Shown: positions 34,450 to 44,777 of the stretch, one piece after another
Layout of the letters: each line of letters opens with the position of its first letter
Position numbering within the stretch: position 1 is the first letter of the stretch
NCBI GenBank assembly: GCA_964433315.1
Contig: CAYSQO010000004.1
Location: 13,053-77,052, forward strand
From: Aquariibacter sp964433315
Lineage (GTDB): Bacteria; Pseudomonadota; Gammaproteobacteria; Burkholderiales; Burkholderiaceae_C
DNA length: 64,000 nucleotides
Direction of reading: 5' to 3'
The notes under the pieces: generated by a model
What the model was told of the DNA's origin: nothing
The model's database searches: none
Seen by the model: the letters and a program-made list of their open reading frames with translations, nothing else
Program-made: the position numbers and the translations under genes

Positions 34450-35451
34450 TCAGAAGGTGCGCTGCACCGACTGAGCACAAAAGTATAACAGAGCTGAACG
34501 CGCATCTGAAGCTGTGAGTTGCGCGAGACACGATTCGGCGCGTTCGGCCTCGGCCTGGGCGGCCGCACGGGTGGCCTCGAGGGCCCCGGTGTTGCGGACG
34601 ACGGCGATCACCTCGGACAGCTTTTCGGTCTCGCCCTGCTCGATCGCCGTGCGCAGCAGCGTGCGCTCCTGCGGAGTGCAGCGCTGCATCGCGATCAGCA
34701 GCGGCAGCGTGGCCTTGCCTTCGCGCAGGTCGTCGCCCACGTTCTTGCCGAGCGCGCTGGCATCGCCTTCGTAGTCGAGCAGGTCGTCGATCAGCTGGAA
34801 GGCGGTGCCTAGCGCCTGGCCGTAGGCGGCGCAGGCCTCCTCGACCTGCGGGGGGGCCTCGGCCAGCACGGCGCCGAGCCGGGCGCTGGCTTCGAAGAGC
34901 TTGGCCGTCTTGCAGCGGATGACCTGCAGGTAGTCGGCCTCGCTGAGGTCCGGGTCATGCATGTTCATCAGCTGCAGGACCTCGCCTTCGGCGATGACAT
35001 TGGTCGCGTCGGCCAGCACGTCCAGCACGCGCAGGCGGTTGACCGACACCATCATTTGGAAGGCGCGCGAGTAGAGGAAGTCGCCGACCAGCACGCTGGC
35101 TGCGTTGCCAAAGCGGGCGTTTGCGGTCTCGCGGCCGCGGCGCAGCGAAGACTCGTCGACCACGTCGTCATGCAGCAGGGTCGCGGTGTGGATGAACTCC
35201 ACCGTCGCGGCCAGCTCGTGCTGTTCCGGGCCCCGGAAGCCGAGTGCGCGCGCGAACAGCAGCACCAGCATCGGCCGGATGCGCTTGCCGCCGGCGCTGA
35301 CGATGTAGTGCGAGATCTGCTGGATCAGCGCCACCTCGGAGTGCAGGCGGCGATGGATGACGGCATCGACCTCCGCCATGTCCTGCGCGAGCAGTTCGGC
35401 GGGGCTGAGGGCTTCAGCGGGGCGGGCGGGGGCTTCTTCGGCGCAGCTCAT
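34450..35451 (-). CDS. ispB: Polyprenyl diphosphate synthase (octaprenyl type)
   Basis: Makes the long prenyl tail of ubiquinone from farnesyl diphosphate and isopentenyl diphosphate. The 333-residue protein carries the first aspartate-rich motif in LLHDDVVDESSLRRG (about 95) and the second in QLIDDLLDYEGD (about 225), plus GGKRIRPMLVLL at residue 53. The ATG at 35451 (MSCAEEAPARPAEAL) is preceded by a TATAAT box; the longer frame upstream runs through the rplU promoter region and is a shadow. Chain length (C40) is inferred from the organism group. Confidence 0.95.
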   Translation of the reverse strand: MSCAEEAPARPAEALSPAELLAQDMAEVDAVIHRRLHSEVALIQQISHYIVSAGGKRIRPMLVLLFARALGFRGPEQHELAATVEFIHTATLLHDDVVDESSLRRGRETANARFGNAASVLVGDFLYSRAFQMMVSVNRLRVLDVLADATNVIAEGEVLQLMNMHDPDLSEADYLQVIRCKTAKLFEASARLGAVLAEAPPQVEEACAAYGQALGTAFQLIDDLLDYEGDASALGKNVGDDLREGKATLPLLIAMQRCTPQERTLLRTAIEQGETEKLSEVIAVVRNTGALEATRAAAQAEAERAESCLAQLTASDARSALLYFCAQSVQRTF

Positions 35452-35473
35452 GACGGACCGGATTTCGTTCCGG

Positions 35474-35479
35474 ATTATA
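35474..35479 (-). promoter_or_regulatory. -10 box of ispB
   Basis: A perfect TATAAT on the minus strand, 22 bases before the ispB ATG. No strong -35 is seen. Confidence 0.6.
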
Positions 35480-35561
35480 GGAAGGGGGTCCCGCCCCGCC
35501 GTTCCTGCCGCGGTCCGCGCCGCCGGGGTGGGTGCGGACCGTCCAAAGGCCTTGCGGGATG

Positions 35562-35570
35562 TGCTATCCT
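35562..35570 (+). promoter_or_regulatory. Extended -10 promoter of rplU-rpmA-obgE
   Basis: TGC followed by TATCCT forms an extended -10 element. The ATG of rplU is at 35774, so the leader would be nearly 200 bases. Together with the ispB box it makes the 322-base gap a divergent promoter region. Confidence 0.5.
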
Positions 35571-35603
35571 CGCGGGCTTCGTCCATTCTTGGTGCCGCCA
35601 GGA

Positions 35604-35633
35604 GTGGCGTGCAGTCCCCGGGCTGCTCGCCAC
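35604..35633 (+). promoter_or_regulatory. Hairpin in the rplU leader
   Basis: GTGGCG-T-GCAG pairs with CTGC-T-CGCCAC around an eight-base loop (TCCCCGGG), ten base pairs with a single T-T mismatch. It lies in the middle of the predicted 5' leader and could be a ribosomal-protein autoregulatory element; this is speculative. Confidence 0.35.
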
Positions 35634-35773
35634 GTGCCTGCTGAGCTCGAGGGGGGCGCAAGGTTCCCTCGGGTCGCACGTCTTCGCGTTCGGTCCGGTG
35701 GGGATCGGGACGGGGCTTCCCGCTTCGGGGCGTTCCCGCGTGTGTCGCGCGCAAGCGCGTTGGAAAGGCTGAT

Positions 35774-36085
35774 ATGTACGCGGTCATTAAAACCGGTGGC
35801 AAGCAATACAAGGTTGCCGTCGGCGAGAAGATCAAGGTAGAACAGATTGCTGCGGACGTCGGCCAGGACATCGTGATCGACCAGGTTCTCGCCGTGGGTA
35901 GCGGCGCCGACCTGACGATCGGGACCCCCCTGGTTGCCGGCGCGACGGTCCAGGCCACGGTTGTGGCCCACGGCCGTCATGACAAGGTGCGCATCTTCAA
36001 GATGCGTCGCCGCAAGCACTATCAGAAGCGCCAGGGTCACCGGCAGAACTTCACCGAGCTGTCGATCAGCGCGGTGAACGTCTGA
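35774..36085 (+). CDS. rplU: 50S ribosomal protein L21
   Basis: A 103-residue ribosomal protein starting MYAVIKTGGKQYKVAVGEKI, with the C-terminal signature KMRRRKHYQKRQGHRQNFTE. It is preceded by AAGG at a suitable distance for ribosome binding. It forms the conserved rplU-rpmA-obgE operon. Confidence 0.98.
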   Translation: MYAVIKTGGKQYKVAVGEKIKVEQIAADVGQDIVIDQVLAVGSGADLTIGTPLVAGATVQATVVAHGRHDKVRIFKMRRRKHYQKRQGHRQNFTELSISAVNV

Positions 36086-36110
36086 GGCCCATTCCGCAAG
36101 GAGCTGAAAC

Positions 36111-36368
36111 ATGGCACAGAAAAAGGGCGGCGGCTCAACCCGCAACGGTCGCGATTCCCAGCCGAAGATGCTCGGCGTCAAGGTGTACGGCGGCCAGGTG
36201 ATCTCGGCCGGCGGCATCATCGTGCGCCAGCGTGGCACCCAGTTCCATCCCGGCACCAACGTCGGGATCGGCAAGGACCACACGCTGTACGCGCTGACCG
36301 ATGGCGTCGTGTCCTTCGCGATCAAGGGCGAGCGCAACCGCCGCACCGTGATCGTCACCCCGGCCTGA
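36111..36368 (+). CDS. rpmA: 50S ribosomal protein L27
   Basis: An 85-residue ribosomal protein near the peptidyl-transferase centre. MAQKKGGGSTRNGRDSQPKM and GGIIVRQRGTQFHPGTNVGI are the conserved segments. A strong AAGGAG ribosome-binding site precedes the ATG. The N-terminus begins directly with the mature glycine-rich sequence and has no cleavable extension of the Firmicutes type. Confidence 0.98.
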   Translation: MAQKKGGGSTRNGRDSQPKMLGVKVYGGQVISAGGIIVRQRGTQFHPGTNVGIGKDHTLYALTDGVVSFAIKGERNRRTVIVTPA

Positions 36369-36407
36369 GCTTCAGGCCGCTGACGCGACCCCTGCGGTCG
36401 CGCCACG

Positions 36408-36437
36408 AGCCCCGGCCTGCCGGGGCTTTCGCATTTC
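36408..36437 (+). terminator. Terminator or attenuator between rpmA and obgE
   Basis: AGCCCCGG (36408-36415) and CCGGGGCT (36420-36427) form an 8-bp stem with a CCTG loop, followed by TTTCGCATTT. It is about 50 bases ahead of the obgE ATG. It probably reduces transcription from the abundant ribosomal genes into obgE. Confidence 0.65.
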
Positions 36438-36477
36438 TGGGGCCCGCCCGCCGGGCGGCCCCGCTTCGGAGCCCAGG

Positions 36478-37575
36478 ATGAAATTCGTCGACGAAGCCGA
36501 GATCGAGGTCATTGCCGGCAATGGCGGCAACGGCTGCGTGAGCTTCCGCCGCGAGAAGTTCATCCCCTTCGGCGGTCCCAATGGCGGGGACGGGGGGCGC
36601 GGCGGCAGCATCTTCGCGGTGGCCGATCGCAACCTGAACACGCTGATCGACTTCCGCTACACCCGTCGCTACGAGGCCAAGGGCGGCGAGCACGGCCGGG
36701 GCTCCGACCAGTACGGTGCGGCCGCGGGCGACATCGAGCTGCGCGTGCCGGTGGGCACCATCATCCGCGACGCCGCAAGCGAGGAGCCGCTGGCCGAGCT
36801 GCTGGTGCCCGACGAGCGCATCCTCCTGGCCCGCGGCGGGGACGGCGGCTTCGGCAACCTGCACTACAAGAGCAGCACCAACCGCACGCCGCGCCAGAGC
36901 ACCAAGGGCTGGCCCGGCGAGCGCCGCGAGCTCAAGCTCGAGCTGCGCGTGCTGGCCGATGTCGGCCTGCTCGGCATGCCCAATGCCGGCAAGTCCACGC
37001 TGATCACGGCCATCTCCAACGCCCGGCCCAAGATCGCCGACTACCCCTTCACCACCCTGCATCCCAACCTGGGCGTGGTGCGGGTCGGACCCAGCCAGAG
37101 CTTCGTCGTGGCCGACATCCCGGGCCTGATCGAGGGTGCGGCGGAAGGCGCCGGCCTGGGTCACCAGTTCCTGCGCCACCTGCAGCGCACCGGCCTGCTG
37201 CTGCATCTCGTCGATTTCGCGCCCTTCGACGGCGTCGACCCCGTGCAGCAGGTGCGCGCCATCGTCGCCGAGCTCAAGAAGTACGACGACGAGCTGCATG
37301 CCAAGCCGCGCTGGATCGTGCTGAACAAGCTCGACATGGTCCCGGCCGAGGAGCGCGAGGCCCGCCGCAAGGACTTCCTGAAGCGCCTGCGCTGGAAGGG
37401 CCCGGTCTTCGAAGTCTCGGCCCTGACCCGCGAAGGCTGCGAGCCGCTGATCCGGGCCATCTGGCAGCATGTCGCGCTGCGCCAGGTGCATCCGGTGGAG
37501 CCCGATGCTCGCTTCGATATGCTGGCCGAGGCCCCGCCGGCCGGGCCCGACGCGGACGATCCGCGCTTCCGCTGA
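36478..37575 (+). CDS. obgE: GTPase Obg/CgtA
   Basis: Essential ribosome-associated GTPase linked to 50S assembly and stress signalling. The 365-residue protein has the glycine-rich Obg fold (about 1-158), with NGGNGCVSFRREKFIPFGGP, and the G domain with G1 GMPNAGKST (about 166), G3 VADIPGLIEGA and G4 NKLDMV. The C-terminal tail is acidic and short. It lies after rplU-rpmA as in most bacteria. Confidence 0.97.
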   Translation: MKFVDEAEIEVIAGNGGNGCVSFRREKFIPFGGPNGGDGGRGGSIFAVADRNLNTLIDFRYTRRYEAKGGEHGRGSDQYGAAAGDIELRVPVGTIIRDAASEEPLAELLVPDERILLARGGDGGFGNLHYKSSTNRTPRQSTKGWPGERRELKLELRVLADVGLLGMPNAGKSTLITAISNARPKIADYPFTTLHPNLGVVRVGPSQSFVVADIPGLIEGAAEGAGLGHQFLRHLQRTGLLLHLVDFAPFDGVDPVQQVRAIVAELKKYDDELHAKPRWIVLNKLDMVPAEEREARRKDFLKRLRWKGPVFEVSALTREGCEPLIRAIWQHVALRQVHPVEPDARFDMLAEAPPAGPDADDPRFR

Positions 37576-37642
37576 GTCCCGGGGCCGTGCGCCATGCGCC
37601 GGCCCGCGTCCTCATCCTTTCCGCCAGTCCCTGTCCGAGCCG

Positions 37643-38788
37643 ATGGTCGCCTCCTCGTCCACCCTTGCCCCCAGCCCCGTGCTGGCCCAAGCCCGACGCA
37701 TCGTCGTGAAGGTCGGCTCCAGCCTGGTCACCAACGAAGGTCGCGGCATCGACGCCGAGGCCATCGGCACCTGGTGCCGTCAGCTCGCCGACCTGGCCCG
37801 GGAGGGCCGCGAGGTGGTGATGGTGTCCAGCGGCGCCATCGCCGAAGGCATGAAGCGCCTGGGCTGGACCACGCGGCCCACCGAGCTGCACGAGCTGCAG
37901 GCCGCCGCCGCCGTCGGCCAGATGGGCCTGGCGCAGATGTACGAGACCCTGCTGCGCGAGCAGGGCCTCGCCAGCGCGCAGGTGCTGCTGACGCATGCCG
38001 ACCTGGCCGACCGCGAGCGCTACCTCAATGCCCGCTCGACCCTGCTGACCCTGCTGGGGCTGCAGGTCATCCCGGTCATCAATGAGAACGACACCGTCGT
38101 CACCGACGAGATCAAGTTCGGCGACAACGACACCCTGGGCGCCCTGGTGGCCAACCTGATCGAGGCCGACCTGCTGGTCATCCTGACCGACCAGCCCGGC
38201 CTCTACGAGGCCGATCCGCGCAAGGTGCCCGACGCAGCTTTCGTGCACGAGGCCGCGGCCGGCACGCCCGAGCTGGAGCGCATGGCCGGCGGCGCCGGCA
38301 GCGCGATCGGCCGCGGCGGCATGCTGACCAAGGTGCTGGCGGCCAAGCGCGCGGCCGGCAGCGGCGCCTCCACCGTGATCGCCTGGGGCCGCGAGCCCGA
38401 CGCGCTGCTGCGCCTGAGCCGCGGCGAGCGCATCGGCACCCTGCTGGTGGCCCAGACCGCCAAGCTCGCCGCGCGCAAGCAGTGGATGGCCGACCACCTG
38501 CAGCTGCGCGGCGCCGTGGTCGTCGACGAGGGCGCGGCCGCCAAGGTGCGCGAGGAAGGCAAGAGCCTGCTGCCGATCGGCGTGACCGAGGTGCAGGGCG
38601 AGTTCGCGCGCGGCGACGTGATCGCCGTCAAGGCGCCCGACGGCAGCAATATCGCCCGCGGCCTGGCCAACTACGCGAGCAGCGAGGCGCGTCGCATCGC
38701 GCGCCAGCCCTCGGCCCGCATCGGCGAGCTGCTGGGCTACATGAACGAGCCCGAGCTCATCCACCGGGACAACCTCGTGCGGGTCTGA
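37643..38788 (+). CDS. proB: Glutamate 5-kinase
   Basis: First enzyme of proline synthesis, making gamma-glutamyl phosphate. The 381-residue protein has the amino-acid kinase domain with RRIVVKVGSSLVTNEG, VSSGAIAEGMKRLG and VIPVINENDTVVTDE, then GIGRGGMLTK-like AIGRGGMLTKVLAAK, followed by a C-terminal PUA domain (about 285-370, with ARKQWMADHLQLRGAVVVDEG). It begins 67 bases after obgE. Feedback inhibition by proline is the family rule. Confidence 0.96.
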   Translation: MVASSSTLAPSPVLAQARRIVVKVGSSLVTNEGRGIDAEAIGTWCRQLADLAREGREVVMVSSGAIAEGMKRLGWTTRPTELHELQAAAAVGQMGLAQMYETLLREQGLASAQVLLTHADLADRERYLNARSTLLTLLGLQVIPVINENDTVVTDEIKFGDNDTLGALVANLIEADLLVILTDQPGLYEADPRKVPDAAFVHEAAAGTPELERMAGGAGSAIGRGGMLTKVLAAKRAAGSGASTVIAWGREPDALLRLSRGERIGTLLVAQTAKLAARKQWMADHLQLRGAVVVDEGAAAKVREEGKSLLPIGVTEVQGEFARGDVIAVKAPDGSNIARGLANYASSEARRIARQPSARIGELLGYMNEPELIHRDNLVRV

Positions 38789-38838
38789 GCCGCCACCCGG
38801 CGCCGCCTCCTGGGCGGCTGTCCCCCGGCACAAACGAC

Positions 38839-38861
38839 AAGGCCCGCATCGCGCGGGCCTT
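38839..38861. terminator. Bidirectional terminator between proB and ffh
   Basis: AAGGCCCGC (38839-38847) pairs with GCGGGCCTT (38853-38861) in a 9-bp stem with a five-base loop. TTGCTGTTT follows on the plus strand and TTGTCGTTTG on the minus, serving both converging transcripts. Confidence 0.75.
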
Positions 38862-38892
38862 GCTGTTTCCGGAGGGACGGGGCGGGGGACGT

Positions 38893-40287
38893 TCAGCCGC
38901 CGAAGCCGCCGGGCAGGCCACCCTTCAGGCCGCCCATGCGCTTCATCATCTTCATCAGGCCGCCGCCCTTCATCTTCTTCATCATCCCCTGCATCTGGTC
39001 GAACTGGTTGAGCAGGCGGTTGACCTCCTGCACCTGCACGCCCGCGCCGGTGGCGATGCGGCGCTTGCGGCTGGCCTTGATCAGCTCGGGCTTGCGGCGC
39101 TCCAGCGCCGTCATGGAATGGATGATGCCCACCATGCGGCGCATCTCGCGCTCGGCGCGGTCCATGTCGGCGCCGCCGGCCTGGGCCTGCAGCTGGGCGG
39201 GCAGCTTGTCCATCAGCGCGCCCAGGCCGCCCATCTTGCGCATCTGCAGCAGCTGGTCGGCGTAGTCGTTGAGGTCGAAGCCGCCGCTCTTGACCTTCTC
39301 GGCCAGCTTCTGGGCCTGGGCGAGGTCCACGCCCTTCTGCACCTCCTCGACCAGGGCGAGGATGTCGCCCATGCCGAGCACGCGGCCGGCATGGCGTTCG
39401 GCGTCGAAGGCCTCCAGGCCGTCGATCTTCTCGGACACGCCGGCGAACTTGATCGGCGCGCCGGTGACGCTGCGCACCGAGAGCGCCGCGCCGCCGCGCG
39501 AGTCGCCGTCGAGCTTGGTCAGCACGATGCCGCTGAGCGGCAGCGCGGCGCCGAAGGCCTGGGCGGTGTTGACCGCATCCTGGCCCTGCATGGCGTCGAC
39601 CACGAACAGCGTCTCGATGGGCTTGAGCGCCGCGTGCAGCGCGCGGATCTCGGCCATCAGCGCCTCGTCGATGGCCAGGCGGCCGGCGGTGTCGACGATC
39701 AGCACATCGAAGTAGTGGCGCCTGGCGTGGTCCAGCGCGGCCAGCGCGATGTCGACCGGCTTGTCGCTGGGCTGGGAGGGGAACCACTCTGCCCCGGCCT
39801 GCGCGGTCACGGTCTTGAGCTGCTCGATGGCCGCCGGGCGGTAGACGTCGCCCGAGACGGTCAGCACCTTCTTCTTGCGCTTCTCGACCAGATGCTTGGC
39901 GAGCTTGGCGGTGGTGGTCGTCTTGCCCGCGCCTTGCAGGCCGGCCATCAGGATGACGGCCGGCGGCTGGGTGGCCAGGTTCAGCTCGCTGGGGCCGGCC
40001 TTGGGCTCGCCGTTCGCATCAAGCTCGCCCATCGTCCGGGCCAGCTCCTTGTGCACCACGCCGACCAGGGCCTGGCCGGGGGTCAGCGAGCCCACCACCT
40101 CCTGGCCCAGGGCCTTGAGCTTCACGCGGGCGATGAAGTCGCGCACCACGGGCAGCGCGACGTCCGCCTCCAGCAGCGCCATGCGCACCTCGCGCAGCAT
40201 CTCGGCGACGTTGTCTTCGGTGATGCGGGCCTGGCCGCGCATCGTCTTGACGAGGCGACTCAGGCGGTCGGAAAGGGCGGAAGCCAT
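38893..40287 (-). CDS. ffh: Signal recognition particle protein Ffh
   Basis: SRP54 GTPase that targets inner-membrane proteins with 4.5S RNA. The 464-residue protein has the N helical bundle, then the G domain with G1 MAGLQGAGKTTTTAKLA (about 105), DTAGRLAIDEALMAE and TKLDGDSRGG, and a methionine-rich M domain whose C-terminus, with MMKKMKGGGLMKMMKRMGG, binds signal peptides and RNA. No 4.5S RNA gene was seen in the window. Confidence 0.97.
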   Translation of the reverse strand: MASALSDRLSRLVKTMRGQARITEDNVAEMLREVRMALLEADVALPVVRDFIARVKLKALGQEVVGSLTPGQALVGVVHKELARTMGELDANGEPKAGPSELNLATQPPAVILMAGLQGAGKTTTTAKLAKHLVEKRKKKVLTVSGDVYRPAAIEQLKTVTAQAGAEWFPSQPSDKPVDIALAALDHARRHYFDVLIVDTAGRLAIDEALMAEIRALHAALKPIETLFVVDAMQGQDAVNTAQAFGAALPLSGIVLTKLDGDSRGGAALSVRSVTGAPIKFAGVSEKIDGLEAFDAERHAGRVLGMGDILALVEEVQKGVDLAQAQKLAEKVKSGGFDLNDYADQLLQMRKMGGLGALMDKLPAQLQAQAGGADMDRAEREMRRMVGIIHSMTALERRKPELIKASRKRRIATGAGVQVQEVNRLLNQFDQMQGMMKKMKGGGLMKMMKRMGGLKGGLPGGFGG

Positions 40288-40352
40288 GGGATCGCGGACC
40301 GGGAGAAGGGGGAGGGCCAGCCGGCGGGGCGCAGGGACTGCGGGCCGCTCAT

Positions 40353-40358
40353 TACACT
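40353..40358 (+). promoter_or_regulatory. -10 box of the CcsA-like gene, leaderless arrangement
   Basis: TACACT ends six bases before the ATG at 40365. The predicted transcript start coincides with the start codon and no Shine-Dalgarno fits between them. Confidence 0.5.
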
Positions 40359-40364
40359 GGCCGC

Positions 40365-41177
40365 ATGAGTGTAGTTCCCGGCTTTGCGAGCACCGGCGGG
40401 CCCTGGCTGGCCGGCGCCAGCGCGCTGGCTGCGCTTGGCTATGCCAGCGCCGTGCTGCGGCCGCGGCCGGGCTGGGGCGGTCCGCTGCTGCTCGGGGCCT
40501 GGCTGGCCCAGGCGGCGGCGCTGCTGGTCCATGCCCTGGGCCTGGGCCTGTCCGACCCGGGCATGCGCTTCGGCTTCGCCCCGGCCCTGTCGCTCACGGT
40601 CTGGCTGGTCATCGCGGTCTATGCGGTCGAGAGTCGCCTGCTGCCCCTGCCGGCCCTGCGCCGCGGCCTGGCGGGCCTGGGGGTCCTCAGCGTGCTGCTG
40701 GCCTGGGCGGTGCCTGGCGACCTGCGGCCCGGCCTGTCCTCACCCTGGGCCCCGCTGCACTGGCTGACCGGCCTGGTCGCCTACGGCCTGTTCGCGATCG
40801 CCGTGCTGCACGGCATGCTGACCCGCCGCGCCGAACGCGCCCTGCGTCGGCACGCCGGGCCGGCCACGGTCGGCGGTCTGCCGCTGCTGCGGCTGGAGAA
40901 GCTGACCTTCCATTTCGTGGCCGCCGGCTTCGCGCTGCTGACGCTGACGCTCGTCTTCGGCGTGGCCTTCACCGCCTGGCGCTGGGACCACAAGACCATC
41001 TTCTCCATGCTGGCCTGGGCGGTCTTCGCCGGCCTGCTGATCGGCCGCCACACCCTGGGCTGGCGCGGCCGCATCGCGCTGCGCTGGCTGCATGGCGGGG
41101 CGCTGCTGTTGCTGCTGGCCTACGCCGGCTCGCGCTTCGTGTCCGAGGTGCTGCTGCACCGCACGGCCGGGGCCTGA
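40365..41177 (+). CDS. CcsA/YpjD-like inner-membrane protein
   Basis: A 270-residue polytopic membrane protein with about eight hydrophobic segments. It fits the cytochrome c assembly (CcsA/CcmC) superfamily in its short YpjD form: HWLTGLVAYGLFAIAVLHG, the histidine in LEKLTFHFVAAGFALLTLT, and FTAWRWDHKTIFSMLAW. The tryptophan-rich heme-handling WWD loop of true CcsA is missing, so a direct role in cytochrome c maturation is doubtful. It lies next to ffh in divergent orientation, a conserved position for ypjD. Confidence 0.85.
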   Translation: MSVVPGFASTGGPWLAGASALAALGYASAVLRPRPGWGGPLLLGAWLAQAAALLVHALGLGLSDPGMRFGFAPALSLTVWLVIAVYAVESRLLPLPALRRGLAGLGVLSVLLAWAVPGDLRPGLSSPWAPLHWLTGLVAYGLFAIAVLHGMLTRRAERALRRHAGPATVGGLPLLRLEKLTFHFVAAGFALLTLTLVFGVAFTAWRWDHKTIFSMLAWAVFAGLLIGRHTLGWRGRIALRWLHGGALLLLLAYAGSRFVSEVLLHRTAGA

Positions 41178-41190
41178 GGGACGCATCGCG

Positions 41191-41439
41191 ATGGGGATGT
41201 TCCTGCGGGTGTTGCTGATCGTGGCCGGCGTGCTGCTGGTGATCAAGCTGCTCAAGGCCCGGAGCGCGCCGCCGCCGCCGGCCCCGCGGCCCGCCCGGCC
41301 CCCGCGGCCGCCTGACGAGATCGTGGCCTGCGCGCACTGCGGCCTGCGCCTGCCGCAGGCCGAGGCGCTGCCGGCCGGGGACGGCCGCTTCTTCTGCGGC
41401 GAGGCCCACCGCCGTGTGGCCGGCCAGCGCCTCGACTGA
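41191..41439 (+). CDS. PP0621-family small protein with zinc-ribbon-like cysteines
   Basis: An 82-residue protein with one N-terminal membrane helix (FLRVLLIVAGVLLVIKLL), a proline-rich linker and a C-terminal domain with CAHCGLRLP and FFCGEAHRRVAG. The CxxC plus a further Cys-His could bind zinc. It matches the PP0621 family of unknown function, often encoded just before pilS in Burkholderiales. Its 3' end overlaps the pilS start by 26 bases. Confidence 0.8.
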   Translation: MGMFLRVLLIVAGVLLVIKLLKARSAPPPPAPRPARPPRPPDEIVACAHCGLRLPQAEALPAGDGRFFCGEAHRRVAGQRLD

Positions 41440-43171
41440 GGCTGCCGGGCCCCCGACCGGGGTCGATGCCTCGCGCTTCGACCGCGAGATCTGGCGCGAA
41501 GGCCTGCCGCCCGACTCCGGCTTCCTGGGCCGCCAGGCGCGCCGCATCGCCACCGGCGAGGGCAGCGGCTTCGAGCGCCTCTACCGCACCTTCGTCGCCG
41601 CGCGCGCCCTGCTGGGCCTGGCCCTGCTGCTGACCGGCCTGCTGGCCACCGAGTTCGCCGGCGCCGACCCGCGCATCCTGGGCCTGTGCCTGGCCCACGC
41701 CCTGCTGGCCTGCGCGGTCTGGCTGCTGCCGGTCCGCTGGACCGGGCCCATGCTCGACCGCGGCGTGCGCCTGCGCCACCGTGCCTGGCTGGCCACCCTG
41801 GGCGTGGACCTGCTGCTCTTCGGCGCGCTGCATGCCATTGCCGGCGCCAGCCTGAACACCGCCGCACTGCTGGTGCTGCCGGCGCTGATGGCCGGCGTGC
41901 TCACGCCGCGCCGCCAGGCCCTGGCGGTGGCCGCCGCCGCGGCCCTGATGCTGCTGGTCGAGGCCTTGCGCCAGACCGGTGGCGAGCCCCTGCTGGCGCT
42001 CAGCCGGGCCGGCCTGGCCGGCGGGGGGCTGTTCCTGGTGACCCTGCTGGTCCACGAACTGGCCGGTCGTCTGGCCCGCGAGGAGCGCACCGCCCGCACC
42101 GGGCTGGAGCTGGCACGCCAGCAGGCCGAGCTCAACCGCATGGTGATCGAGGAACTCGACGTGGGCGTGCTCGTCCTGGACCCGCGCGGCCGCCTGCGCA
42201 GCGCCAACCCCCTGGCCCGCACCCTGTTGCCGGACCTGCCCGAGCTGCCCGGCACCCCGGCCGAGCTGCCGCCCCGCCTGGCCGCGGCCCTGGCCGCCGG
42301 TCCCCCCGACCGGCCCGGGCCCGAAGCCAGCTGCGACCTGCTGCCCGCCGAGGGCGAGACCGGCCCCGCCCTGCGCCTGCGCTGGCGCCCCAGCCGCAGC
42401 GGCCACCTGCTGCTGCTGGTGGAGGACCTGCGCCTCGTCCAGGCCCGGCTGCGCGACGAGGGCCTGGCCGCGATGGGCCGGGTCACCGCCGGCATCGCCC
42501 ACGAGATCCGCAACCCCCTGGCCGCGATCACCCAGGCCAATGCCCTGCTGGCCGAGGATCCGCCGCCCGGCCAGCGCGTGCGCCTGATCGGCATGATTGC
42601 CGACCACGCGGCGCGGCTGCGGCGCATCGTCGACGACGTCATGGAGGTGGCGGTCGTGCCGCCCAGCGCGCCGCCGCCGCTGGAGGCCCGCGCGGCCTGC
42701 GTCGCCATCGCGCAGGACTGGCTGCAGCAGCAGCGCCTGGCGCCTGCGCCGGCCGGACCGCTGCAGCTCCACCTGCCCGAGGGGCCGCTGTGGCTGCGCT
42801 TCGATGCCGAGCACCTGCGCCGCGTGCTGATCAACCTGCTCGACAACGCCCTGCGCCACAGCCGCCACGAGGCGGGTTCGCTGCAGCTGGTCCTGCGCGC
42901 GGCCGAGCCCGGCTGGGCCGAGCTGAGCCTGGCCAGCGACGGCCCGCCGATCGCGCCCGAGGTGCAGGCCCGCCTCTTCGAGCCCTTCCACTCCACCCGC
43001 AGCCGCGGCACCGGACTCGGCCTGTACATTTGCCGCGAGCTCTGCGGTCGCTACGGCGCCCGCATCGACTACCAGGGCCGCCCTGCCACGGAGCGGCATC
43101 CCAAGGTCTTCCGCCTGCGGCTGCGCCGTCTGGCCCCGGGCGAGGCCGATCGCCCCGAACCGCGTACCTGA
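41414..43171 (+). CDS. pilS: Sensor histidine kinase PilS
   Basis: Inner-membrane kinase that, with PilR, controls pilin transcription through sigma-54. The 585-residue protein has about six membrane helices in residues 50-215 (for example ALLGLALLLTGLLATEF), a PAS-like segment at about 240-340 (IEELDVGVLVLDPRGRL), the phospho-acceptor histidine in GRVTAGIAHEIRNPLAAI, and the ATPase boxes LINLLDNALRHS, then RSRGTGLGLYICREL. The start is a GTG at 41414 that overlaps the preceding gene; no later in-frame ATG exists before conserved sequence. pilR follows after 8 bases. Confidence 0.92.
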   Translation: MWPASASTEAAGPPTGVDASRFDREIWREGLPPDSGFLGRQARRIATGEGSGFERLYRTFVAARALLGLALLLTGLLATEFAGADPRILGLCLAHALLACAVWLLPVRWTGPMLDRGVRLRHRAWLATLGVDLLLFGALHAIAGASLNTAALLVLPALMAGVLTPRRQALAVAAAAALMLLVEALRQTGGEPLLALSRAGLAGGGLFLVTLLVHELAGRLAREERTARTGLELARQQAELNRMVIEELDVGVLVLDPRGRLRSANPLARTLLPDLPELPGTPAELPPRLAAALAAGPPDRPGPEASCDLLPAEGETGPALRLRWRPSRSGHLLLLVEDLRLVQARLRDEGLAAMGRVTAGIAHEIRNPLAAITQANALLAEDPPPGQRVRLIGMIADHAARLRRIVDDVMEVAVVPPSAPPPLEARAACVAIAQDWLQQQRLAPAPAGPLQLHLPEGPLWLRFDAEHLRRVLINLLDNALRHSRHEAGSLQLVLRAAEPGWAELSLASDGPPIAPEVQARLFEPFHSTRSRGTGLGLYICRELCGRYGARIDYQGRPATERHPKVFRLRLRRLAPGEADRPEPRT

Positions 43172-43586
43172 CGCCGCCCATGAGCGAGCCCGCCGGCCCC
43201 GCCGCCCCGCGCCACCGCCTGCTGGTCGTCGACGACGAGCCCGACCTGCTGACCCTCTACGAGCTGACCCTGCTGCGCGAGGGCCACGACATCGAGACCG
43301 CGCGTTCGCTGGAGGAGGCCCGCGAGCGTCTGGCCGCCGCCCGCTTCGACGTGCTCATCACCGACCTGCGCCTGCCCGACGGCAGCGGCCTGGAGCTGCT
43401 GCACGAGCTGGAGCAGGCCGGCGACCGCCGCGAGAAGAGCATCGTCGTCACCGCCTACGGCTCGGCCGCGCATGCGGTGGAGGCGCTCAAGGCCGGCGCC
43501 TTCGACTACCTGACCAAGCCGGTCGACCTGCGCCAGTTCCGCACCGTCGTGGCCTCGGCAGCCGGGCCGCGGCCACGCCGTCCCGC

Positions 43587-44773
<1,187 letters not shown>

Positions 44774-44777
<4 letters not shown>

